Source of the DNA: Pyrenochaeta sp. MPI-SDFR-AT-0127
Lineage: Eukaryota; Ascomycota; Dothideomycetes; Pleosporales; Cucurbitariaceae
Direction of reading: 5' to 3'
Assembly: GCA_020747015.1 (NCBI GenBank)
Contig: JAGTJM010000021.1
Location: 186,001-250,000, forward strand
DNA: 64,000 bases
Part shown: positions 54,131-62,806 of the stretch, piece by piece
Layout of the letters: the number at the start of each line of letters is the position of its first letter
Numbering within the stretch: the stretch's first letter is position 1
Notes under the pieces: model-generated
Databases searched by the model: none
Seen by the model: only the letters and a program-made list of their open reading frames with translations
What the model was told of the DNA's origin: nothing
Made by a program: the position numbers and the translations under genes

Positions 54131-57100
54131 TCATGTTCGGGTACGTCCAAACCACTCTGCTCTCCCAACTCAGAGGGAGGCAGAGTATCACGACGAAAAC
54201 CACTAACAGCCGGCTTCCTGAATGGAGCAGCTGTAGACTTTCTAGCAGACACGAAGCGAACACTTGACTCGGGTGAAGATGAATGCGTCGGTGGCTCGAG
54301 TCGTCCTGGCGACAGGACCAGAGGTGACATCGAATGTATGCTGGGCTTACTTGGTTGCCGTGAAAGAACGCTCGGCTTTATTGGAGCTGACTTCTGCTTC
54401 ACCTTTACTATAGGCTCTTCAGGCTCGCTTACCACTGGTGAGATAAACGAGAACGTTCGTTCGGTCTCTACACCGAAATGATGAGATGCGACAGACGATT
54501 TACGCGGAGTATTGACGCGCTCGACCACTGGTGGCCACTCAGACTGAGGCTCGCGAGCCCTCTCGTCTTCATATTCCTCTGAGGACACGGACTTGGCAAC
54601 TAGCATATCTCGTAGCGCTAATGGAGGTGTTGTTGAAGGTTGTATCGTGGCTTTTCTGGTCGCACTTCGTTGCACATGGAGCTTCTCTTCGTTGGGGACC
54701 CCTTCAGCCATTCTCTGAACTATTGGCTCGACGTCTCCTTCTCCATCAGTGACTGTACGCTCACTTGGGGTGATGAAGTCGTCTTCTTCATATTGAGGTG
54801 AAACGACCTGCAGTGAATCCTTCCTCAAACGGCGCTCCAGATCGGCAATGCGGTTTTGCAATTTGTTTATGGGTTCTGTGTATGTGCGGTGTGGCATATG
54901 CTCGGCATACTCTTCATAGAGATCAGATTCGAATTCTTCGTCATAATCAGGCTCAGGCTCGTAAAGGGGCACAAATGGCTCTACATATTGCCGCTGGTCC
55001 TCTTGCTCAAAGTCCAGTGCTGGCAAGGTCTCCAATACTGCTAAAATACAGTCTATGGCAGCCGGCAATTCGGTCTGAGCTACTTCAAGCCATTCTTGTA
55101 TCTCTTCCGGTGGAATTTCTCCGATTTCACCAAAGGCCTGCGTAAGTGCTGACATACGTCTCGACTGATTCGAGATATGGGTGAGTACACGGCTAAGGCG
55201 CCTATCATTGATATGCTCGTCGATCATTCGCGGAATCTCCTCCGCAACTGAGTCGACGGACTTGTTCCTGAGGCGCGTAGATCTTCTCGATAACCCCGTG
55301 GAGACTTTGCTGAGGACTCTCTGTATGGGGTTGATCTTAGATTCTGAAATGCGGCGCTCCTGAAGCTGGACGCCGAGATCTTCAGCAATGGAATCAAGTT
55401 CATCCATAAGCTGCGTTCGCGCTTCCGAGAGTTCAGTGAGATGTCTGCGAGTCTGTTGGAGCCAGATGTCCTCGCTAGGTTTTTCTTCTTCGGCAGTCCT
55501 CCCTTTCATGGTATCAAGCGGAGAATCTTGAAGTGATGGCATGGAAGCCCGAGATTTACCTTCAAGAGGCGCATTATGGAATGCTTCTTCGTCCTTTGCA
55601 GTAGGTTTTCGATCGAGATCGACCCCAAGATCGTCTGCAGCAGAGTTTAACAGGTCAACCAGCTGCGGTGCTGATTTGACAGACTCCCTCAGGCTGCTTT
55701 GAGAATCATTCAAATTCGGTTTGATCTGCCCAGAAGATCCGACATTGAGCTTCTCAGCTAGCTTGGGCGGAACGTACGGGCAAGGTGGAATCCATTCACA
55801 GACCTGGGGCTTGCACGGAGGTTGACAGGAGTGTTCACAGACAGGCTGAGGTGGCTGACATGGGTGGCAGACCGGTTGGCAGACCGGTTGGCAAACCGCA
55901 CGGTGAGTATATTCAGGCCGACGAGAAGCGTGACATGGGTTAGTGTAGGCTGCTCCTATTTGACACCGCTGTACAAGATCATCAGATACGCTTTGAAGGT
56001 GCGCAATACTAGGTTGGCTTTGCTTGATGTTGTTGATGACGCCCTGCAACGTATTCGCATGTTCTTCAAGAATGGTATCTATGATATAACCTAGGTCTTT
56101 CGCAAATGTGTCCCCACACTTGTTGGTCGAGATACACTCAGAATGATGACGACGGCGTGTAGAGCTGCGGCCACAGACAGCTCTAATCTTTCTCGAAGAA
56201 GATCGATTCGAGGTGGATGAGCAAGACGCTGCTCGTCTTCGTGCCCGATGATGACGTGATGGCTGTAGGACAGGCAGGGTGGGTTTACTTGAGCATTCTC
56301 GACAGCTTTTTTTATGCGCATGCTCAAGAGCTTCGGATCTTTCCACATACGAGAAATGCCCACAGGCGTGTTTAGCCCAGTGCCCAGGATCCTGTAGTGG
56401 CTTATAGGTTCTGAATGTTCGATGTGGCTTTATACGCGCGCCAGGAAAGCCAAAATCCTGTGTCTGGCGCCGGCCATATGCACCACGCATGTCAATGTGG
56501 TCCGGTATCTCGGTGGAATGATAGCCTGCTTGTACACCAATATTAGATATCGGGACTTGTCCAAGGGCAGTGCTGCGTCGAGAAAGACTAGGATTGGAAC
56601 TTGAACCATCATAGCTAAGCCCTCTTGCGGCGCTTCCTGCGAGCTCATTACGATCATCTACAAGGTCACCAAGGCTGTCAAGGTAAATGTCGGAACTTCC
56701 GTCCAAGTCTGTGGTTGAGGACTTCGTAGATTTCTGCCTGCCGGCCCGCTCTCCTAAAGTTGCTCCTTCTACTTGAGGGGTGCTACGTGATCTACGATGC
56801 CGGAGCCGTCCGGAAGGTGGCTCTTTGCCATAATCTGCCGGAACATTATGACTAGAATTGGAATACTGCTCTTCGAAGTATGGCTTGACATCTTCCAATA
56901 CTGCAGCCCCCCCGACATCCACGTCTGATGTTGACCTACGGATAAATTGACGCCTCACGGTATCTTCAGAACTTCGATTTTGTTTGGACTTCTTGAATAT
57001 TTCACCGGGCTTTAAACTTTCCCCCACGGAGCATAGACAGAAGTTAGGTGACTTCGAGTCCCGTGGCCCATTAGAAAAGATGTTTGTTGACCTTCTACGA

Positions 57101-58014
57101 CCAGTGGACTCATGCTCGACATTAGAGCCAGACTGTACAACTTCAACGCTTGGTGGACCTAGGATAATTGTAGCCGTCTGTGCCACATCATTCAGCGCTG
57201 AAGGTTCCGATCTCTGTCGTACAAATGAGTTTCCTTGCTGAGCAGGGTGGGCTCGTGACGGCTGAGATGGTGAGTGTGGTAGTGGGGGATCTTCTCCGGG
57301 CTTTTGTGATTGCGGTGCCCGTGATTTTGCCGGATTCGAGACACGTGTCCATCTGCGACGGGGAGACACAAACTGCCATTGTTCCTGTGCTGGCTTGCTG
57401 ATCGACGTGCCTTTATTGATGGTAACTACTCCTGCAGGAGAGGGAGGAGATGATCGGTCTTGGGCGGCTTTGGTCTCAAAGAAAATCTTCGCGGCTTGTA
57501 CCGAGGCCGGCTTCCATAGTTGTCTTGCAGGTAAAGGTAGCAGTTGAGTATCCCGTGCAACGACCGTTTTTCCAGACTCAGTTGGCACAGGTCGCGTTTT
57601 GAACTTGAGAGAACCTGACGTTCGCGGTCTGCCCTCAATGCTAGACTCAGCTTGAGAGGGTGTCCCTTCGACTGCTGCTGCGTTCCTCGGCTCTTGATAA
57701 GGGTGTTCGACCTGCTCCAGGACTTGCCCATATGGGTTCTTGCCCTGCAAGAACGCTGGTGACTTACGCTCTGGCGAGGATTGTTGAGGCTCGCCTGCTT
57801 GTTGGTTAACATGCAATGCTGGCTGGTTTGACGCCTTGCGTCGAGTTGAGAAGGTCTGCAATTGCTTGAGCTCGTTCGCGCTGTGTGAGACTGCAGAAGT
57901 CCTGAAAGGAGCTTGCCGAGTGCGAATGGAGGCCTGTCGAGTCTGCTCGCGGGCTCCCTTGTCAGTGAAACGGTATGCGGAACTTGACATAGACTGATCG
58001 TGGGCGTGGGACAT
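53995..58014 (-). CDS. Segment 1: N-terminal 1,339 codons of the giant protein
   Basis: Basic disordered N-terminus, then a conserved-looking centre. About residues 550-580 have HWAKHACGHFSYVERSEALE and CRECSS, a possible zinc-type Cys/His cluster. A helical stretch (FAKDLGYIIDTILEEHANTL) follows near 650. Around 700-740 is a Cys-Pro block (CQPVCQPVCHPCQPPQPVC). Two related helical motifs recur (LLNSAADDLGVDL near 790; ELDSIAEDLGVQL near 870), followed by a helix-rich region with IDEHINDRRLSRVLTHISNQ and an acidic segment. The end carries RFDTPVERIRKATTFSLF, the first unit of the repeat pattern that fills segment 2, which shows that the frame break at ~54.0 kb lies inside one gene. Confidence 0.7.
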   Translation of the reverse strand: MSHAHDQSMSSSAYRFTDKGAREQTRQASIRTRQAPFRTSAVSHSANELKQLQTFSTRRKASNQPALHVNQQAGEPQQSSPERKSPAFLQGKNPYGQVLEQVEHPYQEPRNAAAVEGTPSQAESSIEGRPRTSGSLKFKTRPVPTESGKTVVARDTQLLPLPARQLWKPASVQAAKIFFETKAAQDRSSPPSPAGVVTINKGTSISKPAQEQWQFVSPRRRWTRVSNPAKSRAPQSQKPGEDPPLPHSPSQPSRAHPAQQGNSFVRQRSEPSALNDVAQTATIILGPPSVEVVQSGSNVEHESTGRRRSTNIFSNGPRDSKSPNFCLCSVGESLKPGEIFKKSKQNRSSEDTVRRQFIRRSTSDVDVGGAAVLEDVKPYFEEQYSNSSHNVPADYGKEPPSGRLRHRRSRSTPQVEGATLGERAGRQKSTKSSTTDLDGSSDIYLDSLGDLVDDRNELAGSAARGLSYDGSSSNPSLSRRSTALGQVPISNIGVQAGYHSTEIPDHIDMRGAYGRRQTQDFGFPGARIKPHRTFRTYKPLQDPGHWAKHACGHFSYVERSEALEHAHKKSCRECSSKPTLPVLQPSRHHRARRRAASCSSTSNRSSSRKIRAVCGRSSTRRRHHSECISTNKCGDTFAKDLGYIIDTILEEHANTLQGVINNIKQSQPSIAHLQSVSDDLVQRCQIGAAYTNPCHASRRPEYTHRAVCQPVCQPVCHPCQPPQPVCEHSCQPPCKPQVCEWIPPCPYVPPKLAEKLNVGSSGQIKPNLNDSQSSLRESVKSAPQLVDLLNSAADDLGVDLDRKPTAKDEEAFHNAPLEGKSRASMPSLQDSPLDTMKGRTAEEEKPSEDIWLQQTRRHLTELSEARTQLMDELDSIAEDLGVQLQERRISESKINPIQRVLSKVSTGLSRRSTRLRNKSVDSVAEEIPRMIDEHINDRRLSRVLTHISNQSRRMSALTQAFGEIGEIPPEEIQEWLEVAQTELPAAIDCILAVLETLPALDFEQEDQRQYVEPFVPLYEPEPDYDEEFESDLYEEYAEHMPHRTYTEPINKLQNRIADLERRLRKDSLQVVSPQYEEDDFITPSERTVTDGEGDVEPIVQRMAEGVPNEEKLHVQRSATRKATIQPSTTPPLALRDMLVAKSVSSEEYEDERAREPQSEWPPVVERVNTPRKSSVASHHFGVETERTFSFISPVVSEPEEPIVKVKQKSAPIKPSVLSRQPSKPSIHSMSPLVLSPGRLEPPTHSSSPESSVRFVSARKSTAAPFRKPAVSGFRRDTLPPSELGEQSGLDVPEHEETRFDTPVERIRKATTFSLFNQRRDTTNPPYLCLQFQRRSPRIS
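55866..55903 (-). repeat. 12-bp tandem repeat inside the Cys-Pro block
   Basis: On the plus strand GGCAGACCGGTT is repeated, with a third diverged copy GGCAAACCG. It encodes the repeated CQPVCQPV tetrapeptides on the minus strand. Confidence 0.7.
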
Positions 58015-58373
58015 GTGTGTTGTCAGTCAAGGAGTCACACAAGTGTGTAAATTTAGTTGTTGGGCGCTGTTGGACAAGGGTAGTTGGTTCGCAATGAAGA
58101 TTAGTAGGACGATAGGAAGTGAGGTAACGACGTAAAGAACGATAGAAATAGACGTTAAATGTAGATGGTAGAGCTGCTGGCGAGTTTGGGTGCTATCAGT
58201 TCAGATAGTAGGGAAGGATGTGACAGAAGACAAGGCGGAACAGACAGAGATTTGAAGTGTTTAGCCTGGCTCAAGAAGCACCTTCTATCTTATGCGCACG
58301 GAAAGCACGCATGCTCCGTGCCTGATACTGTACATACCACACGTGTCGTGCTCGAAGAACGCTATTTACACAT

Positions 58374-59128
58374 TTACTTCAATGCCGCCTGCAGGCTCTC
58401 GAGAACCTAGAAGCTATTAGCACATTCTCTGTCTGTCTCATTATAATTCATACCTCGAGTTCGATCTTGGCCTCAGCAATGTCAGCCTCGCTGCCACTTC
58501 CGCTGGCAATCTTCTGTGCCTCGGCGATCTGGTTCCTAACAGCCTATCACTACATCAGTCACAGCCCTTCAAATATACATTGTTCATGCGTACCTCGGCG
58601 CTGAAATCCTCCAGTGGGAATCCCTCAACAGCGTTGATGCTGAGAACAGAGTTGGGTTGCACAACAGCAAATCCTCCAGAAAGAAAGAACTGCTTGCTGC
58701 CACCCTGCTCCTCAATGATCTCGACCAGACCCGGCTTCAATTGCTCAATTGAAGCAACATGGTTGGCCAAAACACCCATATCGCCGGTTTCTGCGGCAAG
58801 GTTGACCTGGACGCTGCACAATGTCTTCATGTCAGTAATCGCGCATTCGGCTTGTAGTGTCGGTCGGGCTAGCGGGGAACGTACACATCCTGTGACTTGT
58901 AGACAGACTATACATCATCTAGTCAGTGAAGATTCTCCCAATTCATGATACAATTGATCATATCTGAGGGCTGGCGCAAGTGCTGGCGATGCGTACCTGG
59001 TGCGGAAGAGCTAGGGAGAGCTTGATCTTGTCCGAGGCGACCTCGGCGTAACCTCTTCGCTGAAGGGGGCGGGCGATGGCGGCAGGCCTCGCGCGGAGGG
59101 CGGCTCTGGCAATGCGAAGGGAGCTCAT
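58374..59128 (-). CDS. ATP16: Mitochondrial F1 ATP synthase delta subunit
   Basis: Five exons: 58997-59128, 58885-58907 (23 nt), 58594-58813, 58454-58543 and 58374-58406, giving 165 residues with all phases consistent. The N-terminus (MSSLRIARAALRARPAAIAR) is an arginine-rich, acid-free mitochondrial presequence, cut probably near RRGYAE. The mature protein has KIKLSLALPHQSVYKSQDVV, the beta-sandwich VQVNLAAETGDMGVLANHVA, LKPGLVEIIE, FFLSGGFAVVQPNSVLSI and the C-terminal helical hairpin (AVRNQIAEAQKIAS; ELEVLESLQAALK). Delta sits in the central stalk with gamma and epsilon and couples rotation to ATP synthesis. The micro-exon is needed to restore the frame. Confidence 0.95.
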
Positions 59129-59633
59129 GATGGACGGAGTGGTGGGGAGGATGCAATTGCTGGTCTGCCGGAAGCTGGTGTTGAATCTGTGAGGCCGAAG
59201 TTCTGCACTCGGCAAATTACCCGACAACCTGCCGCCAACTTAGCTAGCGCCAAAGTTCATCCATGGATCACGCTCACGATGAGACAATCAATACCAGATC
59301 TGTATAAAAGATTCCTGTAAAAAAGAAGTGAAATGAGATGGAAGGGTCTGTAAAGCCCAAAGGCACGTCAAAGATGTTCAATCTGGGAATGACTCTTCTC
59401 GCCCATGTTTGCAACAGCGGTACCTCATAGAAAGTTCACAACCTGTTCCCAGTAACTTAGAGAACGCAGTCCTGCATTTGTATGTTCGTTTGCTATCTGA
59501 AAAATAGTGTTCGTCTGCCTCAGGGGTATCTTAATAACAAAACGCCAACCCAAGCCATCAACGCTTCCTGTCCTCTCAAAGTTTCTTGTATCATGGCAAG
59601 TTGTAGCGGCAACCACAGCTTATAGTCCTGCAC
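59129..59633. other. Intergenic region between ATP16 and SPC19
   Basis: This 505-bp region holds the ATP16 promoter and the SPC19 3' end (both genes are on the minus strand). There is no coding region. Confidence 0.45.
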
Positions 59634-60235
59634 TCAGTCGTCATAAAACTGCTGTGGCGCAGCCATGCTCATTCTCAATTGCCTCTCCCTCTGCTTCGCC
59701 TGCAACTCCAGCGTCTCCACTGCATAACTCAGTCTATCCTTCTTTGCCCGTAGCGTCTTGAACCTTAACTCTTGCTGTGCACTGATAGCCTTGCCTGCAC
59801 TTCGCTGAGCCGCCGCACTGGTTGGCCTTGGGTTCGAGCCGCTTGTGCTGTCGCGTCCAAGTCGTCCGTCGTTTAGATCACATTTTGCTATAAGTGATTG
59901 TTCGCGGCGCTCGAGCTTGTCAAGGTAGTTTTCTACGCGTTTGAGGAGATTGTCCACTTCGGGTCGAATTTCTGAGAGAAGCGCGGATTGGGCGGTTTGC
60001 AGATCAGATTCGGAAATGAGTTCGAAGTGCTGTGGCAAGGTGTCAGCTTCACATACACAAATTCCCACATTAAGCATATGAGGATATCAGATGAGTTACA
60101 TACTCTCGTTGTTTGTAGTACTTTCGCCAATCGAGGAAGGTCATTGACTCCCTCGTCCAGTATGTTGATAGATGAATCGAGCAATTGCATACTGTTACGC
60201 AAAGATAACACGCAGCCCTCAAGTGGAGACGCCAT
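59634..60235 (-). CDS. SPC19: DASH/Dam1 complex subunit Spc19
   Basis: Exons 60104-60235 and 59634-60029 (74-bp intron, GTATGT to CACAG) give 175 residues. The family signature is near-complete: LEGCVLSLRNSMQLLDSSIN, GVNDLPRLAKVLQTTRHFEL (spanning the splice junction) and SEIRPEVDNLLKRVENYLDK, followed by LERREQSLIAKCDLNDGRL. The rest is a coiled coil ending QLRMSMAAPQQFYDD. Spc19 is a core subunit of the ring-forming DASH/Dam1 complex that couples kinetochores to microtubule ends in the nucleus. It shares a 236-bp divergent promoter with ATP18. Confidence 0.93.
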
Positions 60236-60471
60236 GGCCACGACTTGTCCGATAAGAGTTCAAGGAAATCTAGTCTCTAGGGTTAATGAAATGGTGGGGA
60301 TGTCGCGGGGTCGTTCCATCTTGACTGAACCGTAAACAGTCGGTCCTTCCTTTTACCGACGTGCCAAGCATCGAAGTTCTGCAAGCGGAGCACCGAAGCT
60401 CAACTTCCCATCACCGCCCATCCCCCATCGCAATCGCAACTCGAGCCATTGTCCCTCCATCACAATCAGAA
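60236..60471. promoter_or_regulatory. Compact divergent promoter of SPC19 and ATP18
   Basis: Only 236 bp separate the two start codons, so the promoter regions must overlap. No TATA element is evident on either strand. Confidence 0.5.
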
Positions 60472-60929
60472 ATGTCTTTCCTCGGCAGGAAGTTCCCGGC
60501 GTCTGTCGGTATGTGAAGTCGTTCCGCGCAGAAAAGGACAAGATGGTCTAGAGAAGAGTGCTAACAAAGCTTCACTTGCAGCCCGCCCAATGTGGCCATT
60601 CTACGTTTCCGGTATGTCAAGAATCCCGGATCGAATGTGGAGGATGTTGGTGGATGTTGAAGGGGTTGTGAAGCAAGGAAGAGGGCACTGCGACAAAATG
60701 GAGAAAAGCTTAGAGAAGCGTGCTAACTGGAACCTTTAGGGCTTGTCATCCTTTATGGCGTGAACTCAGCAGCAACCGCCATGGCTACCGGTCAGTCGCC
60801 CCTCTCCTTAGATTCAGCGGCACTGGACCGCCTGTAACTGTCTTCGATGGCTGACTCCGAATAGCCGATGAGTACAAGAACGACCCGCGAAACCCCGCCG
60901 TCAAGAACCAGGCACCTAATGCCCATTAA
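60472..60929 (+). CDS. ATP18: ATP synthase subunit j (Atp18)
   Basis: Four short exons, 60472-60508, 60582-60611, 60740-60790 and 60865-60929, encode only 60 residues; three introns (73, 128 and 74 bp) make up most of the gene. All are GTATGT- or GTCAGT-type with AG acceptors, and every junction splits a codon after its first base. The protein starts MSFLGRKFPASV, has one membrane segment (MWPFYVSGLVILYGVNSAA) and ends DEYKNDPRNPAVKNQ, the family's NDPRNP signature. Subunit j lies in the membrane part of the mitochondrial F1Fo ATP synthase and supports dimer formation. Confidence 0.93.
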
Positions 60930-62806
60930 ACGTATTGTCGTGCGACAAGAAAAGCGGTCTTTGGGACAATGAGCAGCAAGACAAGAGGCAATGTACAATA
61001 GCCGTGCAGGGAAGGCGATGAGCAGGAGGTTATCGATATGGATGGCTGTATAGACTTGGGCAAATTCAAGCTCCAATAACCACTGAACCCTTGTCTGTCT
61101 CTTCTCAAGGCTTACATTAACCACTGTGTGTGTGGAATACTGACTTGTGCTGTCCTCCGGTCTTTGACGAAAGTCACATGCTGATAAATAACTCTTCGAA
61201 GGACAGTCAAATACCGAGTTCTAGAGTGTTCATGGGCCTGGCAGGAGTTCTATCGTTTAACTTGATCTAATCGGAAACAAAGAATTGAGTATATTGCAAT
61301 TACGACAGGCCTTGGAAACAAATCATCCGTGACATCAATGTAGCCAAGTCCCGCCAGTTGAACACACTTCAGAGTGCGAATCGGCTTGGGTTGGCATGGG
61401 ACTGTCCTCATCATAAATACTGCATATTCTTCTACAAATCAAGGTACCCTCTTTGACGGTATGTACAATGTAAGTGGTGGAGCAGCGCCGATGAGAACCG
61501 CCCCCAACCACGTGTACTATCATGGCTCGTCCACATAGACCTAGTGCAGGATCAACCAAGACAACAGATATTGCATCTGATAGAAAATACGTCAGAAATG
61601 ATCAGATTTGATCAGATTTGATCAGATTACTCTGCAAGTATTGGATTCTGATTGAGACGCGATTCCAAGACACACTATTCGTAAGACCTAATTGCGACTG
61701 GTAACATAGCCGACTACTGGCTTGTTTAGGGCTGGAAAGGAAATCTGCAGAGGCATCTGCAAGGAGAAGCGATGTGGACCGATCCAAGTTTGGCCGTTGG
61801 GCTCGTCACCACGGTCACTGCAGCTGCCAAATGTGGCGCGAGACCGACGGCAAGGATTTTGGGATCCGGGTCAGACCATGGGCAAGGCTGTCATTCGGAA
61901 CATCGGGTCCGATGACTTTGCATTCTGGCAGCAGAAGGGCACCGTGCAGTCAGTCACCCGCTTGTGTCAAGGCGTCAAACATTGGGGGGGGAGATATTTT
62001 GGGCTGCAGGCGGTGCATAAAGGGGCAGGACGTGGAGGGACCAAGGTGGCCTCGGCATGATGCGGCCAGCGAAAGAGGCATATGAAACGTCTCGAGAGAT
62101 CTTTGACAGAGGGCACCCTGGCCCAAAGTGCGGCAGCCAGCTGGACAAGTACAGGCTGGGACGGGACAGCAATTTCTCCGATGGCTCAAATTCGGGGGCG
62201 CGCGAGCTGGGCAGGCTTGATACACCGCTGCAGTGAAAGGGCTCGTTAAGCGCGCCACGTGACAGCAAGGCAGTGGCTCCTCCGGCCTCATGTGCACCGT
62301 CTGCGTCTCCTCTCCACCCTCGTCCTTCCAGCACCACCACTGTTGCGTGCTTTCTTGCTGAGGCCCTTTGCTGTCTTATAGCGTGCAGCTGCCTCTTTGC
62401 ACCTATTGTCCTACGAGCATACGTTTTCTCGCTCGCAGCCCACACTCCAAGCTCTTCGGTGCCGTTACCCGTTGGGCTCATTCACGCCCTGTAAGTCCAG
62501 CCCAGCACTTGGTCCCGCCCAGTGATCAACATCCACGCCCTATCCTATTTACACTCACCACAACGCTGTCTGACGCGTTTGCAATCTTCTTACCTTCCCG
62601 TCCACTCGCTCTACTTCCCTTGTTAGCGGCACTCGGCTGCCCACTCCGCTTACTCACCGCCTTGTTGGCAAAAGCCTCATACTGACCGGTACTCCGCAGC
62701 AGGCTGAACCTCATAACAACACCACGTCTGCGTCACCCCAGACGCTCCACCTCGATCACGACCACAACTGCAGGCCAACCTCATCTAGGTTGAACCCACT
62801 GCAAGC
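60930..62806. other. Intergenic region upstream of casein kinase I
   Basis: About 1.9 kb. The left half is AT-richer with a short tandem repeat at 61600. The right half from about 61.8 kb is GC- and CT-rich and is probably the promoter and long leader of the kinase gene. Open frames here (for example 61975-62481 minus) have no recognisable product. Confidence 0.4.
61600..61628 (+). repeat. Short tandem repeat, 10-bp unit
   Basis: GATCAGATTT is repeated twice exactly, with a third unit GATCAGATTA following. Confidence 0.8.

Larger units (their letters stand above)
48143..58014 (-). pseudogene. Very large disordered repeat-rich protein gene with one frameshift and two in-frame TAG codons
   Basis: Four open segments on the minus strand follow each other over 9.9 kb (~3,290 codons). 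Segment 1 (53995-58014) has the only good start, MSHAHDQSMSSS. Segment 2 (50753-54130) continues it after a shift of -1, and segments 3 and 4 continue segment 2 in the same frame across TAG codons at 50753-50755 and 50252-50254. Only segment 1 begins with ATG, and segment 4 has no methionine in ~700 codons, so they belong together. Composition is Ser/Thr/Arg/Pro/Glu-rich and mostly disordered. I found no good splice sites that remove the breaks while keeping the repeats, so decay, sequence error or unusual decoding are open. I do not recognise the family; a structural or scaffold role is a guess. Confidence 0.6.

Noticed and set aside
53995..54131. An intron joining segments 1 and 2 of the giant gene (for example GTTCGA to CCGAG)
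   Set aside because: Donor and acceptor are poor, no branch site fits, and splicing would remove a conserved repeat unit.
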